A DNA stretch of 64,000 bases from Rhodobium orientis (GCF_003258835.1 NZ_NPEV01000003.1:1-64000); one strand, 5' to 3'; counted from the stretch's first letter, positions 42,754 through 52,637 are shown. The notes: generated by a model not told the origin, from the letters alone. A program made the numbers and translations.

Positions 42754-43472
42754 CAGGACACCGGCGTCACGGGTGCCGTGAACAGATAGCCGCCATTGCG
42801 GATGGTGGTGATCAGGTTGGCGCCGGGCCGGGCCGCCTCCAGCTTCCTGCGCAGCCGGGAGACGGTCATGTCCACCGTACGGTCGAACGGATCGGCCTCG
42901 CGGCCACGCGTCCAGTCGAGGATCTGGTCGCGGGTCAGCACCCGGCGCGGCCGCTGCACGAAACAGGACAGCAGTTCGAACTCGCCGCTGGTGAGCGAGA
43001 CCATCTCGCCGTCGCCCAAGGTGAGTTCGCGCGCGTCGATGTCGATCAGGAAATCCGCAAAGGCAAAGCGCCTGGACGGCGGCTGCAGCGACGGCAGGGT
43101 CTGCCCGCGACGCAGGATGACCCGGACGCGGGCGACGAGTTCGCGCGGGCCGAAGGGCTTCACCAGATAATCGTCGGCGCCCATCTCAAGGCCCAGCACC
43201 CGATCGATCTCGTCGCTCCTTGCGGTCAGCATGAGGATCGGCAGCGTATCGCGCGCCCGCAGGCGGCGACAGAAGGACAGGCCGTCCTCGCCCGGCAGCA
43301 TGAGATCGAGAATGATGAGGTCCGGGCGCGTGCGCTGGAGGACCGCATCGGCGGCCGCGGCGTCCTTCGCCTCGTCCACGGCAAAGCCTTCCCTGGCCAT
43401 CAGCTCGGCCACGAGCTGGCGAATGTCGGGATCGTCCTCGACGATCAGGATCTTTGCGGCGTGTGTCGTCAT
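42753..43472 (-). CDS. OmpR-family response regulator
   Basis: Response regulator of 239 residues starting MTTHAAKILIVEDDPDIRQ. Phospho-acceptor D56 (IILDLMLPGEDG), switch Lys in DDYLVKPFGPRE, then a winged-helix DNA-binding domain (LTSGEFELLSCFV, DRTVDMTVSRLRRKLE). OmpR-like tandem sites are expected at target promoters; two GTTAC elements ten bases apart lie 50 bases upstream of its own start. It probably regulates itself, the divergent small secreted protein and the exporter operon. Confidence 0.94.
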   Translation of the reverse strand: MTTHAAKILIVEDDPDIRQLVAELMAREGFAVDEAKDAAAADAVLQRTRPDLIILDLMLPGEDGLSFCRRLRARDTLPILMLTARSDEIDRVLGLEMGADDYLVKPFGPRELVARVRVILRRGQTLPSLQPPSRRFAFADFLIDIDARELTLGDGEMVSLTSGEFELLSCFVQRPRRVLTRDQILDWTRGREADPFDRTVDMTVSRLRRKLEAARPGANLITTIRNGGYLFTAPVTPVS

Positions 43473-43522
43473 GGCCCTAATTTCGGCCAATAGGGCGTCA
43501 CTCTCAAGCGGATAATCCCGCT

Positions 43523-43539
43523 GTTACAAAGCGTTACGC
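43523..43539. promoter_or_regulatory. Tandem GTTAC repeat, candidate response-regulator site
   Basis: GTTAC at 43523-43527 and GTTAC at 43533-43537, exactly one helical turn apart, in the divergent region between the response regulator and the small secreted protein gene. The second copy is part of AGCGTTACGC, also found at 37111-37120. Direct repeats with 10-base spacing are the normal binding pattern for OmpR-family regulators. Confidence 0.5.
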
Positions 43540-43668
43540 GGCGGTGACCAAACGACGACAAACGATACGGCCGGGTCATGCCGTGCTGACAATAGCGCCC
43601 CAGTCTCCAACCCCATCGGCGGTGCATCCCGCGCCGTTCGCATCAGACGAAGACTGGAGACCGGAGCC

Positions 43669-43980
43669 ATGAAAAAGATCCTGACGATGTCGACCGTTGC
43701 CGTCGCCCTCGGCATGAGCCTTGCCGCCGCCGACGCCAACGCCTGGGAGCGCCACGGCACGGCGAGCGGATGGCGCGGCACCGCCCGCGTCGACGCCCAA
43801 GGCGGTTGCTACAACGGCACCTGCTCGCGCAACATCACCCGTTACGGCCCCTATGGCGGATCGATGCACCGCAGCGGCAGCGTCACCTGCAACCCCAACA
43901 CCCAGAGCTGCACCGGCCATCGCACGACGACCGGCCCCAATGGCGGGACCGTCACGCGCCACGGCACCGTCTACCGCTGA
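43669..43980 (+). CDS. Small exported Gly/Thr-rich protein
   Basis: Protein of 103 residues with a signal peptide (ILTMSTVAVALGMSLAAADA), then repetitive motifs of the form YGPYGGSMHRSGSV and TGPNGGTVTRHGTV, and two Cys pairs (CYNGTC, CNPNTQSC). GACCGGAGCC precedes the ATG. The repeats resemble short bacterial adhesive or fold-on-binding sheets but no family is recognised. Divergent from the response regulator with its candidate site between, it is a likely target. Confidence 0.75.
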   Translation: MKKILTMSTVAVALGMSLAAADANAWERHGTASGWRGTARVDAQGGCYNGTCSRNITRYGPYGGSMHRSGSVTCNPNTQSCTGHRTTTGPNGGTVTRHGTVYR

Positions 43981-43997
43981 TCGCGGGGGTAACCGCC

Positions 43998-45374
43998 ATG
44001 GACGATGTCCACGGGCGATCGCCGGTGCGGCCCGCAGCACCGGTGCCGCCGACACGCAATCTGCGGTTGCTGTCCGCGCTGCGGGCGCTGCGGGCGAACC
44101 CGATCACGCTGTTTCCGCGCCAGGCCTATGTGGAGCCGGTCCTCGCCCTCGGGCGGGGCCGGCGCTCCATCCTGCTCGTCAACGATCCCTGCACCATCGG
44201 CCACGTCCTCGTCGACAACGCCGGCAACTACGTCAAGAGCCGGCTGCAGCAGGACGTGCTTGCACCGGGCCTCGGCGAAGGCCTTCTGACGGCGGAGGGC
44301 GCGCGATGGCAGGCGACGCGCCGCATCACGGCGCCCCTGTTCAGCCCGCGCGCCGTTGCCACCCTGCTGGAGGACATGCGGTCATGCGCCCTTGCCATGC
44401 GGGACCGCTGGCTCGCCCGGCCGCAGCCCGGGGAGACGGTCGATCTTGCCGCCGAATTCCAGCGCCTGACCTATGAGGTCGTCTCGCGAACACTGTTCTC
44501 CGGCGCCCTCGATGCCGACCGCGCAGGGGTGCATGCGGAGATGGCGGTCTATTTCGACAGTATCGGCCGCCTCGATCTTTCCGGGGTGCTCGGACTGCCC
44601 GGCTGGTGGCCGAGACCGGCGCACCATCGGGCCGCGCCGGCAATCCGCTCGCTCCGGCAGCAGATCAAGGCGGCGGTTTCTGCCCGTCTCGGCGACGAGG
44701 AGCACGAGCGGGAGGACCTGCTGGAGCGGCTTTCGCGCGCCGCCGATCCCGCAACCGGGCAAATGCTTTCCGCCGGGCAGGTCGTCGACAACGTCCTCAC
44801 CTTCCTTGCCGCCGGCCACGAGACGACGGCCAACGCGCTTAGCTGGATCGCCTATCTCCTCAGCCTCGATCCGGCGGCCGAGGCGGCGGTCGTTGACGAG
44901 ATCGCGGCGTGCGCACCGATGGGCATTGCGGACGCAAGGGCGCTCGACCGGCTCTCCTTCACCCGCGCCGTCATCAACGAGGCGCTGCGGCTCTATCCGC
45001 CGGCGCCGTTCATCGGCCGCGAGGCGATCGAGGACGACCGGATCTGCGGCCGGGAGATCCGGCCGGGTGCCCAGATCCTGATTGCGCCCTGGGTCGTTCA
45101 TCGCCACCGCGCGCACTGGTCCGAGCCGGACATGTTCCGGCCGCAACGCTTCCTGGATGACTGTGGCGACCGGCGGCGACCGTTCCTGCCCTTCGGGCTC
45201 GGTCCGCGGATCTGCATCGGCCAGCGCTTCGCAATGCAGGAGATGCTGATCGTGCTCTCCGCGATCCTGCCGGCGTTCCGCTTCGAGCCTGTCGATCCGG
45301 ACCGGGTCTTCCCTCTCGCCCGCGTGACGCTCTCACCGGCCGGCGGCCTGCCGGTCCGGCTCGTCCCGCGATAG
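43998..45374 (+). CDS. Cytochrome P450
   Basis: Heme-thiolate monooxygenase of 458 residues, all core motifs present: I-helix AGHETT (272-277), K-helix E328-x2-R331 (EALRLYP), PERF-like region MFRPQRFLDD and the heme loop FGLGPRICIG with ligand C406. The N-terminus has no membrane anchor, so it is soluble and needs ferredoxin or another reductase, which is not encoded nearby. It begins 17 bases after the small secreted protein gene. Substrate unknown; the sequence is of the CYP4/CYP102-like bacterial type (K-helix and meander) rather than the camphor type. Confidence 0.94.
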   Translation: MDDVHGRSPVRPAAPVPPTRNLRLLSALRALRANPITLFPRQAYVEPVLALGRGRRSILLVNDPCTIGHVLVDNAGNYVKSRLQQDVLAPGLGEGLLTAEGARWQATRRITAPLFSPRAVATLLEDMRSCALAMRDRWLARPQPGETVDLAAEFQRLTYEVVSRTLFSGALDADRAGVHAEMAVYFDSIGRLDLSGVLGLPGWWPRPAHHRAAPAIRSLRQQIKAAVSARLGDEEHEREDLLERLSRAADPATGQMLSAGQVVDNVLTFLAAGHETTANALSWIAYLLSLDPAAEAAVVDEIAACAPMGIADARALDRLSFTRAVINEALRLYPPAPFIGREAIEDDRICGREIRPGAQILIAPWVVHRHRAHWSEPDMFRPQRFLDDCGDRRRPFLPFGLGPRICIGQRFAMQEMLIVLSAILPAFRFEPVDPDRVFPLARVTLSPAGGLPVRLVPR

Positions 45375-45383
45375 GCCGGCGGA

Positions 45384-46154
45384 TCAATCGAAAACCGATG
45401 CGATCTCGTCGACGCTGATGCCTTCCTTGATCGCGCGCAGGCGGGCGTAGATCAGGGCGATGACGATGCCGCCAAGACCGGTAACGAAAGCGGTCATGAC
45501 GGAGAAAATGCCGGCGGCGACGACCATGCTGCCGCCGATCAAGGCGATGATGCCGCCGCCTGCGAGACTGATGAGGACCAGGCAAATACCAATCAGGATC
45601 AGGGTTCCGACAATCGGCCAGCGATATCCCTTGGTCAACCGAACGCTGCGGCCGAGGCCGCCGAACCCGGCCCTTTCGATGACCACTGCGGGTGCCATGA
45701 CTGAGAACACGGCGTAGACCCAGAGGCCCGGTACAAGCAGTGCCATCGCGGCAATCCCGGCGAGGACGCCTGCAACGATGCTCAGGATTGCGATCGGCAC
45801 CGCCGCACTGAAGGCGCGAGAGACGTACTCGCCCATGCGCAGCGGGCGCTTGAGCTTTGCGTCATAGGCCAGTTGCACCAGAAGGCCGGTCGTCACGGCA
45901 TAGACCACCTGGCTGATCAATGTCTGCAGGACGAAAGCCAATCCGCTGCCGGCGCCTGACAAATCCGGATCGGCCAGGCCGAGGGCGACGTTCCATCCGA
46001 CCAGCGCGGCGGAGATGGCAAGCCCGATCACCGTGGGGATGAGGGCCATGGCGATTACGGCAGGAAATTTGCCAAACAGAATCGAAAAACTGTCGCCGAT
46101 GATCTTGCCGACCCCCAGCGCCGCCCTGGGCTGGTCCATGGATATATCCGTCAT
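45384..46154 (-). CDS. Polytopic membrane protein (GDPD-membrane-domain/DUF975-like)
   Basis: Integral membrane protein of 256 residues starting MTDISMDQPRAALGVG. Six hydrophobic segments are visible (for example AVIAMALIPTVIGLAISAAL, AIAILSIVAGVLAGIAAMAL-like stretch and LVLISLAGGGIIALIGG). The motif VFSVMAPAVVIERAGFGGLG, followed by RSVRLTKGYRWPI, marks the glycerophosphodiesterase membrane-domain superfamily. Function unknown. It lies at the downstream end of the MoxR cluster, separated by 164 bases. Confidence 0.8.
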   Translation of the reverse strand: MTDISMDQPRAALGVGKIIGDSFSILFGKFPAVIAMALIPTVIGLAISAALVGWNVALGLADPDLSGAGSGLAFVLQTLISQVVYAVTTGLLVQLAYDAKLKRPLRMGEYVSRAFSAAVPIAILSIVAGVLAGIAAMALLVPGLWVYAVFSVMAPAVVIERAGFGGLGRSVRLTKGYRWPIVGTLILIGICLVLISLAGGGIIALIGGSMVVAAGIFSVMTAFVTGLGGIVIALIYARLRAIKEGISVDEIASVFD

Positions 46155-46318
46155 GACAAATCCTTTTCTAAAATGCCTTATCGGTTCAATCGCGCACCCC
46201 GTGCCGGCGCGCGAGGAAGCGACCGCACACCCCGAACCAAGGAAAGCCCGCCTCCCTTGCGCGCGCAACCCTTTTTGGCGCTTCGGCACGGCTCAGTCAG
46301 GCGGCTGTGGCAAAAGCC

Positions 46319-47236
46319 TCACTCGTCCTCGGTCGATGCGGCGAAATGCTTGTCCTTGCGCCGGTCGCCGAAAAGCTGGCGCTGCTCCAGGTGCTGGCGC
46401 TGGGCGTTGTAGAACGCGCGCAGGAACTCCCGGTGCTCGGCCGGCGGGACCGGGTCGGCATGGCCGATCTTGTGCTGGATCTTGTCGACGATCGCGGCGA
46501 GCGTCGCCCGGCGATTGGCGTATTCGGACTGCGCGACGGATCGTTCCTCCACCCTCAGAAACCTCTCAAGGGTCTGCAGCTCGAACGCCCCGTAGTGGTC
46601 GAGCTGGTGCGGCAGGAACGTGAACCTCTCCGCGCTTGCCGCTCCGGTTGGGGCCTCTGCCGCAAGGTCCTTCAGGAGGATCGGCTCCGGCAGGTGGATC
46701 ACATGCGTGCCCGCAATCATGTCGCCGAGCCGCATGCGGTAACGGTTCATGAGCGGGACCAGCAATGTGGCCAAGATCCAGGCAATGCCGAGCAGTGCCG
46801 GGATGGCCGCGTTGCCGTCCAGCGTCAGGAGCAGGGTGGCGGGCAGGAAGACCTCGGCCTCCTTCATCAGGTTGCGCGCGACGACCGCATGGGTCGTCAA
46901 CGGGCCGCCGTCATGGGCGACCACCTTGATCCTCAGGAACCGCTTACCGAGCGTCTGGCCGTTCCAGATCAGTTCCGACACCACGTAATAGGGCACACGG
47001 ATCAGGAAAAAGAACAGGACGCCGATGGCCAGCATGCTCTTGGGGTCCGTGGCTCTGAGGGCGATCAGCAACAGGAAGGCCGCCAGCGCTCCGACGAAGG
47101 TGATGAGCACGTCCGCGATCTGGGCCCCGAAGCGGACGCCAAGGCCGGCTACCGGAAGCTTCAGCGGCACGCCCTCCGGCGGCATGATCTCGTCGGCCGG
47201 CAGCCGCGTGTCCGGTTTGCGGGAGCGAAAGATCAT
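46319..47236 (-). CDS. RDD-family membrane protein
   Basis: Membrane protein of 305 residues with an N-terminal RDD domain: helices at ADVLITFVGALAAFLLLIAL and AIGVLFFFLIRVPYYVVSEL, then NGQTLGKRFLRIKVVAHDG, and RYRMRLGDMIAGTHVIHLPE. The C-terminal 110 residues are charged and probably cytoplasmic, with a helical end. RDD proteins are often transport-like or partners in envelope clusters. It overlaps the SpoIIM gene by four bases. Confidence 0.85.
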   Translation of the reverse strand: MIFRSRKPDTRLPADEIMPPEGVPLKLPVAGLGVRFGAQIADVLITFVGALAAFLLLIALRATDPKSMLAIGVLFFFLIRVPYYVVSELIWNGQTLGKRFLRIKVVAHDGGPLTTHAVVARNLMKEAEVFLPATLLLTLDGNAAIPALLGIAWILATLLVPLMNRYRMRLGDMIAGTHVIHLPEPILLKDLAAEAPTGAASAERFTFLPHQLDHYGAFELQTLERFLRVEERSVAQSEYANRRATLAAIVDKIQHKIGHADPVPPAEHREFLRAFYNAQRQHLEQRQLFGDRRKDKHFAASTEDE

Positions 47237-48231
47237 CGCGGCGACCGTCCCGCCAGCACGGCCCAGGCCAGCCAGAGGAGGCCGACGCCCCAGCCGAGCG
47301 CAAAGCGCGTTGCCGGCTCCTGGACGAGTTGCCGGGCAAAGCCTTCCAGAAATGCCGCTACCAGCAACATGGAAGCCGCGACGATGGCTAGCTTGGCGGC
47401 GTCGCGGCCGGCGTGGCGCAGGGCGTCCCGGCGCGTCCGCTCGCCGGGAAAGAGGATCGCGGCGCCGAGCAGCAATCCCCCGGCGCAGGCAACGCAGATC
47501 GCCGACAGCTCCGTCACCCCGTGCACCGAAAGCCAGGCGGCCAGATCGATGCCGAGCCCGCGGTCGACATGGAGAGCAAAGAACGCGCCGAGCGACAGGC
47601 CGTTCTGGAATGTGAGCAGGATTGCCGGAAAGCACAGGAAAACGCCGAGGCCGAAGACCAGAAACGCAATCCGCGTGTTGTGGGAAAACAGAAAGGTCGC
47701 AAAGGCGCCGAGCCCCGATGTGTCGGGGTTCTGATCGTAAAGCACGGAGCGCAGGTACTCGGTGGTGGCTTCCGGTCCGCGCCCCCCGGCAAGGCCCGAC
47801 GGCATGAAGACGTGATACCAGGCGGTGCTCTCCCGGTAGAGCAGGTAGCCCGCAAGCGCGCCGAGGCCCAGGCACAGATAGGCAATGAGGATGAACAGCC
47901 ACGAGCGCCGCAACGCCTGAGGCCCGCTTTGCGCAAAGAACCGCCGTACGACGCCGCCGACACGTTCCTGCGGCGCGTAGACGCTGAGATAGGCCCGCGC
48001 CGTCAGCGCCTCCAGATAGTCGAGGAGCGCCTTGTCGAGCGAGATCTCGCGGGCGATGGCGAGCGCGGTCGTCGCCTGCCGGTAGAGCGCCGACAGGTCG
48101 CGGGCCGCGGCAAAGCTCATGCGCCGGATGCCGGACGTCTCGGCTTCGACGACCAGCCGTTCGAGCCGCTTCCAGTCCGCCTCGCGCTCCTTGCGGAACC
48201 GCGCCGAACGGATGAGATCGCCCTCATTCAT
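47233..48231 (-). CDS. Stage II sporulation protein M-like membrane protein
   Basis: Membrane protein of 332 residues of the SpoIIM/DUF95 family: a cytoplasmic helical N-terminus (FRKEREADWKRLERLV), then six helices including LFILIAYLCLGLGALAGYL, SHNTRIAFLVFGLGVFLCFP and GVTELSAICVACAGGLLLGA. The HNTR-x-A and HG(V)xE motifs are the family hallmarks. In spore formers the family acts in engulfment; in non-sporulators it occurs next to MoxR/DUF58/RDD genes with unknown role. It overlaps the DUF58 gene by one base. Confidence 0.9.
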   Translation of the reverse strand: MNEGDLIRSARFRKEREADWKRLERLVVEAETSGIRRMSFAAARDLSALYRQATTALAIAREISLDKALLDYLEALTARAYLSVYAPQERVGGVVRRFFAQSGPQALRRSWLFILIAYLCLGLGALAGYLLYRESTAWYHVFMPSGLAGGRGPEATTEYLRSVLYDQNPDTSGLGAFATFLFSHNTRIAFLVFGLGVFLCFPAILLTFQNGLSLGAFFALHVDRGLGIDLAAWLSVHGVTELSAICVACAGGLLLGAAILFPGERTRRDALRHAGRDAAKLAIVAASMLLVAAFLEGFARQLVQEPATRFALGWGVGLLWLAWAVLAGRSPR

Positions 48232-49505
48232 CAGATCACCTCGCGCGCCTTGATGTCGAGGTAGGCCGAGATCAGCCGGGCCGTCACCTGGTCGGGCCTT
48301 GCATTGACGACCGTCACGCCGAGCCGGGCGAGCCGCTCGTGCACCAGGCGTCGCTCCGCGATCGACTGGCTCGCGGCGACGAGCGTCGCAACGCCGTTGA
48401 GGGTCTGCGGCGCCGCCTCGGCGAGGTCTTCGGTTTCCGGATCGCGCAGGGTCACGAAGATCAGCACGTGGCGCCTTGCCAGAATGCCGATGTTCTCGAT
48501 CAACAGCTCGGCCGAGGTGGTATCGACGAAATCGGTGAAGATGATGATCAGGCTGCGCTTCGGCGTGCGCGCGTTGAGCTCGCTCAAGGCCAGCATGTGG
48601 TTGGTTTCGCGGCCGACATAGGTGAGGTCCGCCATCAGGCTGCGCAGCCGGGCAAAGGCGGCGCGGCCGGCCTGCGGCGCAACGAAGATGCGGGGCTGGA
48701 TGTCGTAAGCATAGCAGCTCACCAGGTCGCCGCCGATGATCGCCGCCCATGCGGTGGCGAGGGCGGCGGTGACGGCGTGGTCGATCTTCGGCAGGCCCAT
48801 GATCTCTTCGCGCATTAGAAAGCCGGTATCGAGCGCGACGACAACGTGGTGATTGCGCTCGGCCCTCAGTTCCTTGGCGACGAGCGCGCGCCGGCGGGCG
48901 GAGCGCTTCCAGTCGATGGTCTTGACGTCCATCCCTTGCACGAAGTCGCGGAGCTGGTGGAATTCGGAGCCCTCGCCGATCACCCGGTTCTCCTTGACGC
49001 CGTAAAGCGTGCTGGCGACGGTCGTGGTGATCGCGCCCGACTGGACGAGGCGGATGTTCGGCACCACCCGCACGCTCGCTCCGACGGAAAGCCGCGGCAC
49101 GAATTCAAAGAGCTTCAGGCGCGAGGACCAGGAAAGCCACAAACGGTCGAACGACCAGACCCCGCGCCGGACCGCCCGGCAGGAAACCTTCGCCCGGGCC
49201 GCCCCGCCCTCGCCGGCCTCGAACGGGAACGCGCCGGGGCCGCTGACACCCTCCGGCCAATCGAGCCGGCCGCGCATGCCGTCCGGGGCATTGGCGACTT
49301 CGAGCTTCAGGTCCGCGGTCTCGCCGATGAATATCTCCGGGACGAGAGCGAACGTCACCTGCTTGCGCCGCGACCGCGAGAGCATGAGATCGGCGGCCGC
49401 GACAAGCGCGAGCAGCGCCCACGGCAGCAGCGCCCTCTCGCGCAGCACGCCGCCGAGGACCGACGCCACGACCGACAGGACCAGCGCCAGGGTTCCGGCC
49501 AACAA
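48231..49505 (-). CDS. DUF58 domain protein (vWA-like)
   Basis: About 424 residues: two N-terminal membrane helices, a beta-rich middle, the DUF58 signature [20 protein letters not shown], then WKRSARR, and a von Willebrand A-like fold ([11 protein letters not shown] with a degraded metal site; [16 protein letters not shown]). DUF58 proteins are standard partners of MoxR ATPases. The listed start is TTG; homologues usually begin about 7-8 codons earlier with a sequence like [12 protein letters not shown], so the true start may be a CTG overlapping the MoxR stop. Confidence 0.88.
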   Translation of the reverse strand: MLAGTLALVLSVVASVLGGVLRERALLPWALLALVAAADLMLSRSRRKQVTFALVPEIFIGETADLKLEVANAPDGMRGRLDWPEGVSGPGAFPFEAGEGGAARAKVSCRAVRRGVWSFDRLWLSWSSRLKLFEFVPRLSVGASVRVVPNIRLVQSGAITTTVASTLYGVKENRVIGEGSEFHQLRDFVQGMDVKTIDWKRSARRRALVAKELRAERNHHVVVALDTGFLMREEIMGLPKIDHAVTAALATAWAAIIGGDLVSCYAYDIQPRIFVAPQAGRAAFARLRSLMADLTYVGRETNHMLALSELNARTPKRSLIIIFTDFVDTTSAELLIENIGILARRHVLIFVTLRDPETEDLAEAAPQTLNGVATLVAASQSIAERRLVHERLARLGVTVVNARPDQVTARLISAYLDIKAREVI

Positions 49506-49525
49506 CAGTCTGGGAGCGGGACGGA

Positions 49526-50482
49526 TCAGCGCGGTGCCTCGATCTGGTTGAGGATGTTTTCAAGCACCTGGGCCGGGTGCCGGCCCTCGATCTCGGCGGT
49601 GGGGCCGAGCACGATGCGGTGGCGCAGCGCCGGCACGAACAGCCGCTTGACGTCGTCCGGGATCGCATAATCCCGCCCGCTCAGGGCCGCCAGGGCGCGC
49701 GCCGCGCCGGCCAGGGCATCCGCCGCGCGCGTCGAGGCGCCGAAGGCGATGTCGGCGCTTTCCCGCGTCGCGCGCACCAGCCTCAGGATATAGGCGAGGA
49801 TGTCGTCGTCGAGGATGATGGCGTCGATCGCCGAGCGGATGGCCGCCAGCTCTCCGGCGCCCAGGACCTGATCCAGGCCGGCCGGCTCCGTCCCGACATC
49901 GATCGGCTGGGCGGCGTGCTGTTGCAGGATCGCCATTTCGACATCCTGCGGCGGGAAATCGATGACCAGCTTGAACAGGAACCGGTCGAGCTGTGCCTCC
50001 GGCAGCGGATAGGTGCCCTGCTGCTCGATCGGGTTCTGGGTGGCGACGACGATGAATTCCGAGCCGAGCGCATGGTCGGTGCCGTCGATGCTGACGATGC
50101 GCTCGTTCATGGCCTGCAGCAGCGCGGCCTGGGTCTTCGGCGGTGCCCGGTTGATCTCGTCGGCGAGCAGGATCTGGCTGAACACCGGTCCCTTGGTCAG
50201 CACGAAATCGTTTGTCTGGAAGTTGAAGATCGAGGTGCCGAGGACGTCGCCCGGCATCAGGTCCGGCGTGAACTGGATGCGCCCGAAGTCGAGATCGAGC
50301 GCGGCGGCAAAGGAGCGCGCCAGCAGCGTCTTGGCCGTGCCCGGCGGTCCCTCCAGCAATACGTGGCCTTGCGCGAACAGCGCCACCAGCAGGAGTTCGA
50401 CGACGTCCTCCTGGCCGAGAACCACCTTGCCGATCTCGGCCCGCAAAGCCTCCGCCCGGTCGCGAAGCATGTCAGGTGTCAT
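49526..50482 (-). CDS. MoxR-family AAA+ ATPase
   Basis: ATPase of 318 residues. Walker A GPPGTAKT (45-52), Walker [16 protein letters not shown], sensor 1 region [20 protein letters not shown], then QLDRF, all typical of MoxR. MoxR proteins act as chaperones or remodellers for vWA-type partners, here the DUF58 protein directly downstream. It overlaps the DUF4350 gene by 11 bases. Confidence 0.95.
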   Translation of the reverse strand: MTPDMLRDRAEALRAEIGKVVLGQEDVVELLLVALFAQGHVLLEGPPGTAKTLLARSFAAALDLDFGRIQFTPDLMPGDVLGTSIFNFQTNDFVLTKGPVFSQILLADEINRAPPKTQAALLQAMNERIVSIDGTDHALGSEFIVVATQNPIEQQGTYPLPEAQLDRFLFKLVIDFPPQDVEMAILQQHAAQPIDVGTEPAGLDQVLGAGELAAIRSAIDAIILDDDILAYILRLVRATRESADIAFGASTRAADALAGAARALAALSGRDYAIPDDVKRLFVPALRHRIVLGPTAEIEGRHPAQVLENILNQIEAPR

Positions 50483-51788
50483 GCGTTATCTGCTCCAATA
50501 TCCGTTCCAGTTCGTCGACATGTTGCATGGCTTCGTTGGCGCCGATCCGTTGCGGCAGCCTCTCGATTTCGGACAGCGCGGCGGCCAGCGGTTCGGCAAA
50601 ATCCGGGTGCCGCCGGCGCAGGTATTGCAAGAACGCGTCGCTTCCCGCAATGCGATGGCCCTCGGCGGGACCGACCATGGCCGCCGCCGTCGCCGCGACC
50701 CGTGCCCTGGCATATTCCTTGACCATGGCGCCGTCCTGGTCGGCAAGGCGCATCAGGCGTGCCCGGGCCGCGATCGCCACGGTCTTGCTGGCGCCCGGGC
50801 CGAGCACGTCGGCCCGGACCGGACCGTTGCGCCGGGCCGCGCGCCACAGGAACAGGCCGAGCGTCAGCGCCGCGCCTACCCAGAGCAGCGTGAAGGGTGG
50901 CGAGAAGAAGCGCTTGAGGTCAGCCCATGTGCGTTCGCGCCGCGCGGTGTTGCGGGGCTCACGCAGCCAGTTGCTCAGGCTGTAGTCGATGAGGATGTTG
51001 CGGTCGCCGGCACGCTTGCGGAACAGGTCCCGGGCGATGAACGCGTTGTCACCGAGGCGCAGGCCGTGATTGTTGAAGACGTCGGGATCGGACAGGACGA
51101 GAACCCGGCGTTGTCCCTTGCCGCCGGCCAGCGGACAGTCGGCGAGCAGCATTGCGCCGGGGCGGCCGATCATCGGCTTGCAGCCCGGCGCGTCGAAGAG
51201 CTGGGCGGCATAGATCTCTGCCGTCAGGGACCTGCCCGCCCCGGTCCTGTAGGAAAAGGTGGTGAATGCCTCGCCCGAATAGGACAGCCGGGCCGCGGGG
51301 ATCCCGGTCAGTTGCCGCAGCATTGCGTCCAGACGCCCGGCCTCGACCCGAAGCTCCGGATGGCCGACGTCTTCCAGCCGCATGGCGCTGCGCCATTTCG
51401 GCAGCGCGATCAGGGCATCGACCCGGCGCGCCTTGTCGCGGATGAGGTCGTAGGTGAGATCGTTCTCGTCCTGCTGAAAGAGCAATTCCTCGCTCGTTTC
51501 GGGCGTCGGGCGCACCTTGCCCGGCCGGGTGTCGTAGATCGGCAGGACGAGGAGGCCGATGGTGCTCTGGTCGATCTGCCAGCCGCCGGAAAAACCCTGT
51601 GCGCTGAGGCCCTCGGACGACAGCCACGCCTGCAGACCGTCAAACCCTGTGGTCGAATTGCGCAGCACCTGCTGGCGCATCGAGATCCCGTACCAGAGGA
51701 TGCCGAGCACGATGAGGACGAAGCCCGCAATCAGCACCGTCTCGGTGCCCGGCCCCCTCACCCGGTCCCTGATCGCCGCATCGCTCAT
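50472..51788 (-). CDS. DUF4350-type membrane-anchored protein
   Basis: 438 residues: one N-terminal helix ([20 protein letters not shown]), a periplasmic domain (about 35-260), a second helix ([21 protein letters not shown]) and a charged cytoplasmic tail with helical repeats. The middle part ([38 protein letters not shown]) fits DUF4350, which is found in MoxR/DUF58/DUF4129 clusters. Function unknown. Its first bases overlap the DUF4129 stop (ATGA). Confidence 0.8.
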   Translation of the reverse strand: MSDAAIRDRVRGPGTETVLIAGFVLIVLGILWYGISMRQQVLRNSTTGFDGLQAWLSSEGLSAQGFSGGWQIDQSTIGLLVLPIYDTRPGKVRPTPETSEELLFQQDENDLTYDLIRDKARRVDALIALPKWRSAMRLEDVGHPELRVEAGRLDAMLRQLTGIPAARLSYSGEAFTTFSYRTGAGRSLTAEIYAAQLFDAPGCKPMIGRPGAMLLADCPLAGGKGQRRVLVLSDPDVFNNHGLRLGDNAFIARDLFRKRAGDRNILIDYSLSNWLREPRNTARRERTWADLKRFFSPPFTLLWVGAALTLGLFLWRAARRNGPVRADVLGPGASKTVAIAARARLMRLADQDGAMVKEYARARVAATAAAMVGPAEGHRIAGSDAFLQYLRRRHPDFAEPLAAALSEIERLPQRIGANEAMQHVDELERILEQITHDT

Positions 51789-52498
51789 GGGCCGGTCGCT
51801 CCGAACAGCGGCCTGATCTCCTCAACCAGCGCGTCGAACTCGCCCTCGCTCACGTCGCGGCCGCCGAAATGCACGCGTTCGCTGGCAAGGACCAGCGCGC
51901 GGAGCGCGTCCAGATGGGCCTGACCGGCGGGAATGTGGCGCAAGGCGTCCCTCGCCGTCCAACTCCTCTGCGGCAGCACGCCATGGGCGCCGAGCACCCG
52001 CAACAGGGCAGATTGCGCCAGCAGCATCACGGCGCGGCGCCTGTCCTCGATCCGCAGCAACGCGTCCAGGGTACCCGGCACGGGCTCGCCCTCGGTTGCG
52101 TCACTGGCGCGCACCCGTCGGCGGGACCGCCCGGGATTGGCCATTTCCTGCCTCAGCGAGACGGAGATGCCGCCGCCATAGCGGACCAGCAGATAGGCAA
52201 GGGCGGCAAGGATGGACGCGGTGACGACGACGGTGACGATCCGCGGGGTGCCCCACTCCACGTCCGTCCAGTCCTCGGCCGGCGGCTCCGGCTGCCGGCT
52301 CGCGTCCAGCGGCGGAATTGGCCCGAGCGGGTCGTAGTAGACCGCCTCGGTGTCGACGCCCCGAAACCGCAGGGCCTTGAGATAGGCGGAGCCGGACTCC
52401 GTGACCTGCCGGCGCGGCTGCACCACCTCCTGCGCGGCGACACCGGACGCGAAAAACAAGACCGCGACAAAGAGGATGTGAACAACGCGCGGTCGCAT
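51785..52498 (-). CDS. DUF4129-type membrane protein
   Basis: 237 residues with a signal or anchor helix (VVHILFVAVLFFASGVAAQE), one membrane helix in the middle (PRIVTVVVTASILAALAYLL) and a C-terminal cytoplasmic helical domain (LLRVLGAHGVLPQRSWTARD, then ERVHFGGRDVSEGEFDALV) characteristic of DUF4129. Start at MRPRVVH; the frame is open upstream without protein-like content. First gene of the MoxR cluster on this strand. Confidence 0.82.
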   Translation of the reverse strand: MRPRVVHILFVAVLFFASGVAAQEVVQPRRQVTESGSAYLKALRFRGVDTEAVYYDPLGPIPPLDASRQPEPPAEDWTDVEWGTPRIVTVVVTASILAALAYLLVRYGGGISVSLRQEMANPGRSRRRVRASDATEGEPVPGTLDALLRIEDRRRAVMLLAQSALLRVLGAHGVLPQRSWTARDALRHIPAGQAHLDALRALVLASERVHFGGRDVSEGEFDALVEEIRPLFGATGP

Positions 52499-52637
52499 CC
52501 CGAACTCCGATTGTGCAGGCGCCGGTCGGCCGAGATGAAGGTCGGACGGATCCCCGAGCGTCGCCCGGCCATGCCGTACGGCCGATGCCGCGTTATAGAA
52601 CGCACCGCCGATCCCGAACAAGGCGCGGGCGAAAAGC

